A DNA stretch of 64,000 nucleotides, from NCBI GenBank assembly GCA_963739245.1, contig CAVTZP010000002.1:1-64000 (forward strand), given 5' to 3'. A program made the position numbers and the translations under genes. The notes under the pieces were generated by a model, which ran no database searches, had not been told where the DNA came from, and was given only the letters and a program-made list of their open reading frames with translations. The DNA comes from CAVTZP01 sp963739245 (lineage in GTDB: Bacteria > Chloroflexota > Dehalococcoidia > Dehalococcoidales > BS750m-G39). Shown one piece after another: positions 48,810-57,923 of this stretch (positions are counted from its first letter, which is position 1; every line of letters starts with the position of its first letter).

Positions 48810-49969
48810 GAAGACTAACAGACCATAATAAACAATTAAAAAGAATGTATTCTACTAAAGATGGAAGATTGCAGGGAGAAGCTGGTTGGGCGAAACTTGC
48901 TTTCTTCTGGTTCATCTTATTTCTATCATACAAGTGCACAAGAAGGTGTAGCTATTGTTATGCTTTTAATCAAGTTGGTGATGATAATAAGATGGAAATG
49001 GATGAGAATACATTTTCAAGGTTATTAGAGTGGATCCCAGAAGTCTGGAAAGTTAATAACGTTAAAGTGAACGCCATTAGCTTTCTTGGTGGGGAACCAT
49101 TATTGAGAACGGATAGAATTAAGAAAATTATGGATTCTGTCTATAAAAATACTGACGGCATGCAGGGAGATGTTTATACAAATGGTGATTTAATAGATTC
49201 TGTAAATTGGGATGACCTTGAAGATATCCAATGGATGGTAACAAATATTACAGATATTAGTATTGAAGAACTATCGAGAAGAATGAAGATAATCAGCGAA
49301 AGGTCAAATGTTAAAGGTCAAACAATAACAGCTACCTTGGACGATTATAACTTAGAGAGAGTTCTTGATATAACAAGATTCGGAATAGAAAATGGATATC
49401 GCTTGAGATACTATAGGAATTTATACCGAGGATTGGATACTGAATATAAGAAAATATTATTGAAGAAATATCACGAAGTATGTGATTTATTGGAAAATTA
49501 TATTATTAAGGGATACGATGTCCAGACTACTTTCTTGTTTGATACTTTAATTCCTTCCTGGAATCTTGAATCTTCTCCATATCTTTGCGGGAAAAGTATT
49601 GCCACAGTATATCCCGATGGAACGGTTGGGCCATGTCTTAGAAACCAATCATTTAAAACCGGAACAATATTTGACGCAAATCCTTTAAGTAAAATTCAAT
49701 GTGACACATTTCTTTATGATTTTAGAAAACCAGACATCCCGGATGAATGTAGGGAGTGTGAATCTAAAACCGCCTGCCAGGGAGGATGCCCGTTTGATAA
49801 GTTGTTGTTGACCGGTACTACATCAGGAAAATCTGTTGTATGTGATATACACAAAGAAATTATTCCAAGATTAAGATATTTAGATAAATTAAAAAACGAT
49901 ATGAAAAACCCAGTACATAGAGGTGATAAAAATGAGATACGCAGAGACAGGATACAACCTAGAAATTGA
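48806..49969 (+). CDS. Radical SAM/SPASM protein, probable maturase of the adjacent tungsten enzyme
   Basis: The 387-residue product has the radical SAM cluster motif CTRRCSYCYAF (Cys at about residues 44, 48 and 51), the GGEPLL glycine motif, and a SPASM-type C-terminus with CGKSIATVYPDGTVGPC and a later CRECESKTACQGGC group for auxiliary [4Fe-4S] clusters. A comparable gene (cmo) stands beside the tungsten aldehyde oxidoreductase gene of Pyrococcus, so cofactor or protein modification of the BamB-like enzyme is the best guess. It begins at GTG 48806 overlapping mobB and overlaps the next gene by 38 bases. The region is A/T-rich. Confidence 0.85.
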   Translation: MRRLTDHNKQLKRMYSTKDGRLQGEAGWAKLAFFWFILFLSYKCTRRCSYCYAFNQVGDDNKMEMDENTFSRLLEWIPEVWKVNNVKVNAISFLGGEPLLRTDRIKKIMDSVYKNTDGMQGDVYTNGDLIDSVNWDDLEDIQWMVTNITDISIEELSRRMKIISERSNVKGQTITATLDDYNLERVLDITRFGIENGYRLRYYRNLYRGLDTEYKKILLKKYHEVCDLLENYIIKGYDVQTTFLFDTLIPSWNLESSPYLCGKSIATVYPDGTVGPCLRNQSFKTGTIFDANPLSKIQCDTFLYDFRKPDIPDECRECESKTACQGGCPFDKLLLTGTTSGKSVVCDIHKEIIPRLRYLDKLKNDMKNPVHRGDKNEIRRDRIQPRN

Positions 49970-51920
49970 CCTATCCCGAGGAACCATTGAGAGGGTAGCA
50001 ACTGACCCGAAATTAACCGAACTTCACCTTGGCGGGTTAGGTACCAGCGTCAAGATGCACTGGGATAGGGTTCCCCCTGAAACTAAACCATTTGATGCCG
50101 AGAATCTGCTAATATTCAGCGCCGGTCTTTTATGCGGCACACCAGCTTTCAGCTGCAATCGTACCGTTGTTACCTTCGTTTCTCCTCAGTCGGAGTTATT
50201 AGCATATCCAATGATGGGGGGATTCTGGGCACCAGAACTGAAATTTGCCGGTTATGACAAAGTGGTCATTCAGGGCAAGTCCCCCAAGTGGGTTTATTTG
50301 TGGATAAACGATGACAAGGTAGAAATCCGTGATGCCTCTCATTTAAAGGGCAAAGGCGCTCTTGAAACTGTAGAGCTTATTCGACAGGAGCTGAATGAGC
50401 CGAAAGCCCAGGTGGCAGCTATTGGCCTGGCCGGTGAAAATCGGGTCTTCACGGCTTCCATCGAGCAGGGCAGGTCCAGCGCCAGCCGACTCGGAGGAGG
50501 CGCCGTTATGGGGGACAAAAAATTAAAGGCGATAGCTGTTCGTGGAACAAAAGACGTCAATCTTGCCCGAGGGGCTGAATTCATGGAGCATATGAATGCT
50601 GTGCTGGAATATATAAAGTTCCGAAATGCAAATCCCATTCCAAACGTAATGACCATTTTATCCGGGATTGGGTCGCCACAGGAGATGAAAAACACTGATG
50701 AGAAGTGGCACACTGAAAGTTTCATGTGGGGAAATGCCCGTGTTCGGAGAAGAGACTTCTGGACCAAGGAACACGAAGAGGAATGGACGACGACTCAATT
50801 AAGTGCGATAAAGCGGCTAATAAGTTGCTATAACTGTCCGCAGCAATGCGGAGCATTAATTTCCTACAAGGATGTTCCAAATTACATGGCGAAATGCTTC
50901 GGGAAACTTACCTATTCAATGGCGGCCCAGGTAGACAGGCTGGATTTTAACTTTAGAATCCTTCAGCGTGCTACGGAGTATGGAGTGGACTCATTCTCAA
51001 CCCCGCAAATTTTGGCCTTCGGTGTCGAGCTCTATGAAGCCGGCATTCTAACTGACCAGGACATGCCAGGATTTCCGTCCGATAACGAGGGGAGATTTTT
51101 CTGGTTGCTTGACCGGGTTGCCCGGCGGGAAGGAATTGGAGATATTCTGGCCGACGGCACTTATTGGGCGGCCAAAAAGATTGGCAAGGGCGCAGAAGTA
51201 TTTGCTCATAATATCATCAAGAAACACGAGCAGCTTCCTCTCAAGCTGGGAACGCTGGATCCCCTTTATTTCCTTATGTATTCTACCAACGAGAAGATAA
51301 GCATTACCCAAATTGAAGGGAATTGGCCCCAGGCGGCTTTCCCGACGAGGGAGGAGAGAGAAGAGTTTGTAAAGGATTGGCCCCAGCTTCCTGATGAAAA
51401 GTTTAAGCAATATTTACTGGACTGGGAACCACGGGGAGATCACGGGATACCATATTTCCCAACTCCTGAAATGTGCTGCGAAATTGTGGATTGGATGGAG
51501 ACGCTGCACAACATTGATGACGCCATCGGATTGTGCGCCGGTATGGGATCATTTTGCTTAAAGCCTCCCTATCATATACACAATTACCCGAAAATAATCT
51601 CGGCGGCGACTGGGATGGATATAGATGAAGCCGGACTAAAGAAAATAGTCAGGAGGAGCCGTAATTTACACAGAGCATTTAATGTAAAAAGAGGCATGAG
51701 GAGAGCTGATGAGAAGCCGCCTGAAGACCATTGGAAAAAAAGATATCCCGAGCTCGAAGAAAAACTCCTAGATACGTATTACAAATTCAAGGGATGGAAT
51801 AATGACGGTATTCCTACTAAAGAAACTTTACGGGAATTAGATTTGGGTTATGTTGCGGAAGACTTAGAACAGAGAGGGATACTAAAAAACGGCCAATCCG
51901 ACCACCCCGACCATAAATAG
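49932..51920 (+). CDS. bamB: BamB-like tungsten-containing oxidoreductase (AOR family)
   Basis: The product (662 residues from ATG 49932, behind AGAGGTGA) belongs to the aldehyde:ferredoxin oxidoreductase family and resembles the catalytic subunit BamB of class II benzoyl-CoA reductase throughout. It opens MRYAETGYNLEIDL and shows HLGGLGTSVKMHWDRVPPE, FSAGLLCGTPAFSCNRTVV and MGGFWAPELKFAGYDKVV. The [4Fe-4S] site is CYNCPQQC (about 299-306) plus a later Cys in GLCAGMGSFC. PPYHIHNYPKI and DHWKKRYPELEEKLLD lie near the end. The family binds a tungsto-bis-pterin. A close paralogue is cut by the right edge of the window. Benzoyl-CoA as substrate is inferred. Confidence 0.88.
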   Translation: MRYAETGYNLEIDLSRGTIERVATDPKLTELHLGGLGTSVKMHWDRVPPETKPFDAENLLIFSAGLLCGTPAFSCNRTVVTFVSPQSELLAYPMMGGFWAPELKFAGYDKVVIQGKSPKWVYLWINDDKVEIRDASHLKGKGALETVELIRQELNEPKAQVAAIGLAGENRVFTASIEQGRSSASRLGGGAVMGDKKLKAIAVRGTKDVNLARGAEFMEHMNAVLEYIKFRNANPIPNVMTILSGIGSPQEMKNTDEKWHTESFMWGNARVRRRDFWTKEHEEEWTTTQLSAIKRLISCYNCPQQCGALISYKDVPNYMAKCFGKLTYSMAAQVDRLDFNFRILQRATEYGVDSFSTPQILAFGVELYEAGILTDQDMPGFPSDNEGRFFWLLDRVARREGIGDILADGTYWAAKKIGKGAEVFAHNIIKKHEQLPLKLGTLDPLYFLMYSTNEKISITQIEGNWPQAAFPTREEREEFVKDWPQLPDEKFKQYLLDWEPRGDHGIPYFPTPEMCCEIVDWMETLHNIDDAIGLCAGMGSFCLKPPYHIHNYPKIISAATGMDIDEAGLKKIVRRSRNLHRAFNVKRGMRRADEKPPEDHWKKRYPELEEKLLDTYYKFKGWNNDGIPTKETLRELDLGYVAEDLEQRGILKNGQSDHPDHK

Positions 51921-51997
51921 GAGAAGCAGGCTCTAGACAACCTGAACCGGGCGGGCTCCCCGAAAAGCCATGGTTCAGCAAGCATCGAAGGCTTCGA

Positions 51998-52645
51998 TTA
52001 TGAGGATTTCTTCTTCAGGAAAATCTGGACGCTTGTAATCTCTTTTACCCCCTTGAGAGATGAGGCGATAGCGGTAACGATATTGCTAATAATCTCTCTG
52101 GGGAAGATACTCAGGGATATAGGGGCGTTGTTTACACAAAGTATGACGCGTTCACTTTGTGGTTTGATAAAACCTTGCTCCAAAAGGTCGGCTAAGCCTT
52201 TAATATCATCAAGGGGGAACTGCCTGGTCTTGGTTTCCACAGGTTCGTCGGTGACTATGGCGCAAAGCTTCTTAACAGAAGCAAAGGGTGGGCCGGCTTC
52301 CTTGCGGTGAACCTCTATTTCGGGCGCATCGCCCTCTTTGAAGCCTTCACTCAGGATGATGTCATAATCCTCGCCAAGGAAGCGGGCTATCTCCTCAAGG
52401 CTAGTATCTGGGGCAATAGGTTTGATTAACATAATCTTATCTGAGCCACTAATAATGGTAGCCTCGCTTCCAGCCTGGATGTGGCGCCAGCTATCCTTAC
52501 CCGGCTCGCCAAGGGTCAGGTTTTGGCGGGTGTGCTTAATGGTAGCCACCCGATAGCCCCTTGATTTTAGCTCCTGAACCAGCTTCTCAATAAGGGTCGT
52601 TTTTCCTGATTTTGTTTTACCTATAATTGAAACGATGGGAGGCAT
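51998..52645 (-). CDS. mobB: MobB-like GTP-binding protein, copy 2
   Basis: The 215-residue product has the P-loop IIGKTKSGKTTLIEKL, VATIKHTRQN, GKDSWRHIQAGSEAT and LSEGFKEG, as in copy 1 at 48.2 kb. It also has an extra C-terminal segment of about 40 residues (from PQSERVILCVNNAPI). It is more G/C-rich than copy 1 and lies on the other strand behind the BamB-like gene. Two MobB paralogues flanking one tungsten enzyme suggest separate roles for Mo and W cofactors, or one vertical and one acquired copy. Confidence 0.9.
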   Translation of the reverse strand: MPPIVSIIGKTKSGKTTLIEKLVQELKSRGYRVATIKHTRQNLTLGEPGKDSWRHIQAGSEATIISGSDKIMLIKPIAPDTSLEEIARFLGEDYDIILSEGFKEGDAPEIEVHRKEAGPPFASVKKLCAIVTDEPVETKTRQFPLDDIKGLADLLEQGFIKPQSERVILCVNNAPISLSIFPREIISNIVTAIASSLKGVKEITSVQIFLKKKSS

Positions 52646-52870
52646 TGTTTATCGCTTTCGTGTTGAGTTAACGGTATGAAACCAGGGAGTTATGATAACA
52701 CACTGCCAATATGCTGTCAAAGAATTGGATACCTCTAGCCTTTTGGTATACATTTCGGTTATAATTATAGGCAACGTTTTCGGTTAAATTCGGAACCCAA
52801 CCATTGAAAATCGGCATTCGATATTTGATGCCTAGAATTTAGATTCATCTGGATTAAGGGGGAATAAATA

Positions 52871-54904
52871 ATGCAGGGTACAGTCTACTTTTATTTGCTG
52901 TTCTGGGGAGTATTTATCGTGTCCTTGGGAGTATTCATGTATCGTACCAGACAGCTATGGCAATATATGTTCCTGGGACAGAAAGAAAGCACGGCGGGCA
53001 GGCTAAGGCAGATCGTTAATACTCTAGTCTATGTTTTCAGTCAACTTTGTCAGCTCAAAAACTTCCGCTCTAAAGACCGGGCACCTTTAGGTCATGCCTT
53101 GCTGGTATGGGGTTTCTTTGTTTCCGTACTCTTTTATTTCTTCTTTATTATACTCTCGGAAGGTCTTGGTCTAGTTGGTTTACAGGATACACAGTTCTAT
53201 TTCTATTTCACCTGGATAATGGACTTCATGGCTGCCTTCATCTTCATCGGCGCGGCGTGGGCTCTCATCAGGCGGTATATCATCAGACCGGCCCGCCTTA
53301 AAGGAGAGCAGACCTGGGAGGCATTTATCATCCTCCTTTCTGTATTGGCCCATCCCGTCACCCATGTTTTTGAAGTCGGAACGAAGATTGCCCTGGGGGA
53401 TGCGCCCGCGGGGCTGGGACACACCTTATTGCCACCGATTAGCGCCTGGATCAGTAACTTGTTTGTGGGAAATCCTGGCCTGGATGGATGGCATATCGGT
53501 TTCTTCTGGGCACACTGGCTCACTGTGGTCCTGGTGTTGATCCTCATTCCTTATACAAGATACATACATATTATAGCCTCCGTCTTCAATGGAATTCTGC
53601 GTAACCCCCAGCGTATGGGTACGTTGAAATCAATTGACCTTGAAAACGCAGAGTCTTTCGGGGCAGCAAAAATCGATAGTCTTAGCTGGAAGCAAAACCT
53701 GGACTTATATTCCTGCGTGGTCTGCGGCAATTGCCAGGAGTTGTGCCCGGCTTACGCCACCGGCAAACCACTTAACCCCAAGAAGGTGATTCAAGACCTG
53801 AAAAAACAACTCTTAAAGGTTGGGCCGGTAATATTAAAAGCGAGGGCAAAAGGTGGAGAGGTACCGGCAGACATTAATGTCACTCTGGCAGGGAATATCG
53901 TTACCGAAGATGAGATATGGGCATGCACCACCTGTGGCGCCTGCGATAATGTTTGTCCGGTCTGGGTAGACCACATCGATAAGCTGGTAGACCTCAGGCG
54001 TAACCTCATTCTCGAACAATCTGCTATGCCAGATACCGCTAAGGTAGCCCTTGAAAGTATTGAGAAACGGGGTCATCCCTGGCGCGGGACTACTATGACC
54101 CGTACCGATTGGACACAGGGACTTAATATCAAGACTATGTCTGAAAATGCCAATGTGGACATTCTCTTCTGGGTCGGTTGTACGGAAGCCCTGGAAGATA
54201 GGAGTCTCAGGATATCTCAAGCGTTCGCCAGGGTAATGCAGCAAGCAGGAATTAATTTTGGTATTCTCGGTACAGAAGAAAGTTGCTGCGGCGACCCGGC
54301 GCGCCGCTTAGGCAATGAATACCTCTTCCAGATGCAGGCACAGAAAAATATCGAGGTCTTAAAGGGTTATAACGTTAAGAAGATAGTTGCCGCCTGCCCG
54401 CACTGTTATAACACCCTGAAGAATGAGTATCCCCAGTTCGGCGGCAACTTCGAGGTCATTCACCATACCGAATTCATTGGTAACCTTATTAAAGAAGGTA
54501 AGCTACAAATTAATAAAGGTGGCTACGGGAAAATCACCTATCACGATTCCTGCTACTTAGGACGGCATAACGAGATTTACCAGCCTCCCCGGCAAGTACT
54601 GAAATCTCTACCTGACATCAAGCTGGTCGAAATGGAGAATAATAAAAAACGTGGCTTTTGCTGCGGGGGTGGCGGCGGCCAGATGTGGATGGAAGAGCGC
54701 ATTGGTACCCGTATATCCGAAAACCGGATGGACCAGATAATTGCCACCAGAGCTGACATGGTAGCCACCGCCTGTCCTTACTGCCTACAGATGTTCGATG
54801 ATGCCATCAAAGCCAAACAGGTTGAGGAAAAGCTGAAGGTAAAGGATATCGCCGAGATTATTGCCGAATCAGCTCAGACGAAGAGAAAATGTGCCTTCCT
54901 CTGA
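52871..54904 (+). CDS. Membrane-bound FeS oxidoreductase of the EMO type (cytochrome b, ferredoxin and CCG domains)
   Basis: The 677-residue product starts with a NarI-like membrane domain of about five or six helices (residues 1-240) containing His residues for haem b. Two [4Fe-4S] motifs follow, CVVCGNCQELCP and CTTCGACDNVCP. Two CCG domains come next (ESCCGDPARRLG, CPHCYNTLKNEYP, SCYLGRHN, FCCGGGGGQMW, CPYCLQMF). This is the plan of EtfAB:menaquinone oxidoreductase (EMO) and HdrD-like proteins, which connect acyl-CoA or Hdr-type electron flow to the quinone pool. ATG 52871 follows AAGGGGGAA. It converges with bamI and overlaps its end by 36 bases. Confidence 0.88.
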   Translation: MQGTVYFYLLFWGVFIVSLGVFMYRTRQLWQYMFLGQKESTAGRLRQIVNTLVYVFSQLCQLKNFRSKDRAPLGHALLVWGFFVSVLFYFFFIILSEGLGLVGLQDTQFYFYFTWIMDFMAAFIFIGAAWALIRRYIIRPARLKGEQTWEAFIILLSVLAHPVTHVFEVGTKIALGDAPAGLGHTLLPPISAWISNLFVGNPGLDGWHIGFFWAHWLTVVLVLILIPYTRYIHIIASVFNGILRNPQRMGTLKSIDLENAESFGAAKIDSLSWKQNLDLYSCVVCGNCQELCPAYATGKPLNPKKVIQDLKKQLLKVGPVILKARAKGGEVPADINVTLAGNIVTEDEIWACTTCGACDNVCPVWVDHIDKLVDLRRNLILEQSAMPDTAKVALESIEKRGHPWRGTTMTRTDWTQGLNIKTMSENANVDILFWVGCTEALEDRSLRISQAFARVMQQAGINFGILGTEESCCGDPARRLGNEYLFQMQAQKNIEVLKGYNVKKIVAACPHCYNTLKNEYPQFGGNFEVIHHTEFIGNLIKEGKLQINKGGYGKITYHDSCYLGRHNEIYQPPRQVLKSLPDIKLVEMENNKKRGFCCGGGGGQMWMEERIGTRISENRMDQIIATRADMVATACPYCLQMFDDAIKAKQVEEKLKVKDIAEIIAESAQTKRKCAFL

Positions 54905-55507
54905 CTCAGCTTCGAAAGAAGGTGAGGAAGACTTTAGAGCTTCAATAAGGACGTAGGCGGCTTGCAGTGCCTCTGTAGGGCAAAGCGGAAAACATTCTTT
55001 GCAGTTCCAGCATTCCTTGGAGGCTATCTCCGGAATGAAACTTATCTCTCGCCTTGTTCCTCTGTCGACAAAGCCGATAGCGTTCTTCTTCTTGACCTCA
55101 GCACAGTATCTAACACATAGACCACAAAGAATGCAAAATGAGTGCTCTTTTTCAAAATGGGCTTTATTTGCTCCATACTCTTGAGCCAAATCCTGCAATA
55201 CCCCGGCTTCTGGAGCATGAGCTAGCACCAGCTCCAAAAGCATTTTGCGAATTTTATCTACCTTCTCCGACCTGGTTCTTACCACCAAATTTTCTTCAAC
55301 GGGGTAAAGACAGGCAGCAACGAGATTTGTCCTACCGCGAGTCTCTACTTCTACTGTGCAAATTCGGCAGGCCCCATAAGGTTCTAATTTCTCGTGGTGG
55401 CAAAGTGTAGGAATAGATATCCCCGCACTTTGGGCTGCCTCCAAAATGGTCATCCCTTCCCTGGCTTTAACTTCTCTTCCATCAATCTGTAAAATGATTT
55501 CACTCAT
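54869..55507 (-). CDS. bamI: NuoG/HoxU-like iron-sulfur subunit (BamI-like)
   Basis: The 212-residue product matches the N-terminal part of NuoG. It has a [2Fe-2S] ferredoxin domain (CHHEKLEPYGACRICTVEV plus a later Cys), a segment holding CILCGLCVRYC, and a further CWNCKECFPLCPTEAL cluster. It lacks the large molybdopterin-like domain of full NuoG. It overlaps the NuoF-like gene by 4 bases. It is the last gene of the minus-strand cluster, where BamI stands in Geobacter. It should pass electrons between the NuoF-like flavin and the rest of the complex. Confidence 0.87.
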   Translation of the reverse strand: MSEIILQIDGREVKAREGMTILEAAQSAGISIPTLCHHEKLEPYGACRICTVEVETRGRTNLVAACLYPVEENLVVRTRSEKVDKIRKMLLELVLAHAPEAGVLQDLAQEYGANKAHFEKEHSFCILCGLCVRYCAEVKKKNAIGFVDRGTRREISFIPEIASKECWNCKECFPLCPTEALQAAYVLIEALKSSSPSFEAESEEGTFSLRLS

Positions 55508-57432
55508 CTTTCTTTACTCTCTCTGGCTATAACCCTTGCTTCTTCAGGTATGGGAGACGGAACAGGCTCGCCAGAAATCTTCTTCACCGCACCAAAACGA
55601 GGGGGGCAAACTTCAAAACAAGTTCCGCACTTTGTGCATTTCTCCTGGTCGATTACATGGATCTGTTTCTTGTCACCTACAATCGCCCCGGCAGGGCATT
55701 GCCTAAGGCAAATCATACAGGCCTGGCACTTCTTTGGGTCGATATAGTACGAGATTAGCTCCTTGCAGAAATAAGCTGGGCACCTCTTCTCCTTGATGTG
55801 TGCCTCATACTCGTCCCTGAAGTAGCGTATCGTGCTTAGAACCGGGTTAGGGGCAGACCTGCCTAAAGCGCAAAGCGAGGCATCTCTTGTTACCTCGGCT
55901 AGCTCCTCCAAAAGCTCGATGTCGCCCTCTCTTCCCTTTCCTTTGGTGATATTAGATAGAATCTTAAGCATCTGCCTGATGCCTTCACGGCAGGGGACAC
56001 ATTTGCCACACGATTCATCACTGAGGAAGTTAAGGAAGTACCTGGCGACATCAACCATACAGGTATCTTCATCCATTACAATCATCCCACCTGAACCCAT
56101 CATTGAGCCAACCTTGGTGAGTTCATCGAAATCAACTTTCATATCCAGCTGTTCCGCGGGGATGCATCCTCCGGATGGACCCCCGGTCTGCACTGCTTTG
56201 AACTTCTTACCTGTGGGGATGCCACCACCTATATTAAAAATAATCTCTCTTAAAGTAGTGCCCATGGGTACTTCAACTAAGCCAGTATTATTGACTTTGC
56301 CCACGAGGGAGAACACCTTTGTGCCTTTGCTTCCTGCGGTGCCGAGACCGGCAAACCAATCAACGCCCTTGTTGATTATCTGAGGGACAAAAGCCCATGT
56401 CTCAACATTATTCAAGTTGCTGGGTCTATCCCAAATGCCCTTAATGGCGGTGTGGATATACTTCGGTCTGGGCTCTCCTACCCTGCCTTCTATTGCCGTC
56501 ATCAGAGCACTCGATTCACCAGAGACGAAAGCACCGGCTCCTTGGTGTACTTTAACAGTGAAATCAAAGCCTGAGCCAAGGATATTTTTGCCCAGGAGAC
56601 CATACTCCTCAGCCTGCTTGATAGCGATGGTCACATTCTCTACTGCTAAGGGGTATTCCTGTCGAACGTAAATATAGCCCTCGTGAGAACCAATGGCATA
56701 GGCTCCGATGATCAACCCCTCAAGAACCATGTGAGGGTTCCCCTCAAGTTCAGCTCTATTCATATAAGCTCCGGGGTCTCCCTCGTCGGCATTGACGATC
56801 ACATACTTTATCTCACCGGGGGCATTGCGACATTCCTCCCACTTTCTCCCTGCGGGAAATCCACCGCCTCCCCTCCCTCTCAGGTTAGATTTTTTCACTT
56901 CCTCCAATACTTGCTCGGGGGTCATCTGGGAAAGAACTTTGGCCAAGGCAGAATAACCACCGAGCGCCAGATAGTCATCGATGTTCTTAGGGTCAATTCT
57001 TCCGTTGGAACCCAAAACAAGCCGCTCCTGGTTCTTGTAGAAGGGAATTTCAGATTCATGAATTATCTTTTCATTGGTGTTGGGGTCGGTATAGAGTAAA
57101 CGCTCTATGACCTTCTTCTCCTTTATGGTCTGGGAGACAATTTCGGGAACATCCTTAGGCTCTATCTGTAAGTAACATATTTCCTCAGGGTGAATAACTA
57201 TGATAGGGCCCCTCTCACAAAAACCATGGCAACCAGTCCTTCTAAAGTCTACCTCGGCGCTTAATCCTTGTTTTTTAATCTCCTCTTCAATACTCGCCGC
57301 AATTTCGCCGCTACCGGAAGCGTGGCAAGCAGTTCCGGAACAGAGTGTAATACAAGGCTTATTCGGGTCTCTTTTGGACAGGATTCCCTTCCTGAGTTCT
57401 TCCAATTCAGCGGGTGATTTTATCCGCGCCAT
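55504..57432 (-). CDS. bamH: NuoF/HndC-like NADH-binding flavoprotein (BamH-like)
   Basis: The 642-residue product has, in order: a thioredoxin-like [2Fe-2S] domain (CSGTACHASGSG, then TGCHGFCERG); the NuoF core with the NADH/FMN loop RGRGGGGFPAGRKWE and VNADEGDPGAYMNR; the [4Fe-4S] motif SCGKCVPCREG; and a C-terminal two-cluster ferredoxin (CQACMICLRQCP, CTKCGTCFEVCP). This is the layout of BamH and of NAD-reducing or bifurcating hydrogenase subunits. It probably exchanges electrons with NAD(H). The gene is intact, unlike bamD and bamE upstream. bamG precedes it by 9 bases. Confidence 0.9.
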   Translation of the reverse strand: MARIKSPAELEELRKGILSKRDPNKPCITLCSGTACHASGSGEIAASIEEEIKKQGLSAEVDFRRTGCHGFCERGPIIVIHPEEICYLQIEPKDVPEIVSQTIKEKKVIERLLYTDPNTNEKIIHESEIPFYKNQERLVLGSNGRIDPKNIDDYLALGGYSALAKVLSQMTPEQVLEEVKKSNLRGRGGGGFPAGRKWEECRNAPGEIKYVIVNADEGDPGAYMNRAELEGNPHMVLEGLIIGAYAIGSHEGYIYVRQEYPLAVENVTIAIKQAEEYGLLGKNILGSGFDFTVKVHQGAGAFVSGESSALMTAIEGRVGEPRPKYIHTAIKGIWDRPSNLNNVETWAFVPQIINKGVDWFAGLGTAGSKGTKVFSLVGKVNNTGLVEVPMGTTLREIIFNIGGGIPTGKKFKAVQTGGPSGGCIPAEQLDMKVDFDELTKVGSMMGSGGMIVMDEDTCMVDVARYFLNFLSDESCGKCVPCREGIRQMLKILSNITKGKGREGDIELLEELAEVTRDASLCALGRSAPNPVLSTIRYFRDEYEAHIKEKRCPAYFCKELISYYIDPKKCQACMICLRQCPAGAIVGDKKQIHVIDQEKCTKCGTCFEVCPPRFGAVKKISGEPVPSPIPEEARVIARESKER

Positions 57433-57441
57433 AATTTTCCC

Positions 57442-57894
57442 CTAATCATAGTTTTTTAACACGTCTCCTGTCTTGGCTGGTACCATCTTACCGTGATACT
57501 TCCCATCAACTTCCATCACCGGTCCTAAAGCACAGCAGCCGAGACAGTTAACAGTCTCCAGGCTAAACTTTAAATCCGAGTCCGTTTCGCCAGGTCTAAT
57601 TCCAATCAGGTCTTGAACCGTGTCAAGGACTCGCGGCGCACCACGAACATGACAGGCAGTACCCATACAAATATGAATTTCATGACGTCCTTTAGGAACT
57701 AAACTAAAGGCTTTATAAAATGTAGCTATATGCTGTATCCGGCTTAAAGGCACTTGTAATTTCTTACTGACCTTCTCTAATACTTCCTTGGGAAGCCAGC
57801 GATTTTCGCTCTGAATCTCCAGTAATATTTGAATTAGCGAATCGGCTTTGCCCTGATGTTTATCAATAATCTGCTCGATTTTACCCTCATCCAT
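57442..57894 (-). CDS. bamG: NuoE-like [2Fe-2S] thioredoxin-fold subunit (BamG-like)
   Basis: The 150-residue product is a NuoE-type protein: a helical N-terminus (NRWLPKEVLEKVSKKL, then IATFYKAFSLVPKGRHEI) followed by the [2Fe-2S] ligands CMGTACHVRG and NCLGCCALGPVM. It would pair with the NuoF-like subunit encoded directly downstream. Length and motifs are normal. Confidence 0.9.
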   Translation of the reverse strand: MDEGKIEQIIDKHQGKADSLIQILLEIQSENRWLPKEVLEKVSKKLQVPLSRIQHIATFYKAFSLVPKGRHEIHICMGTACHVRGAPRVLDTVQDLIGIRPGETDSDLKFSLETVNCLGCCALGPVMEVDGKYHGKMVPAKTGDVLKNYD

Positions 57895-57923
57895 AGCTGC
57901 TGTCCTAACCCTCTTCTTTCACT

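Noticed and set aside
55832..56383. Plus-strand ORF of 183 codons inside the NuoF-like gene
   Set aside because: It is antisense to strongly conserved NuoF motifs and has a Ser/Pro-rich shadow composition.
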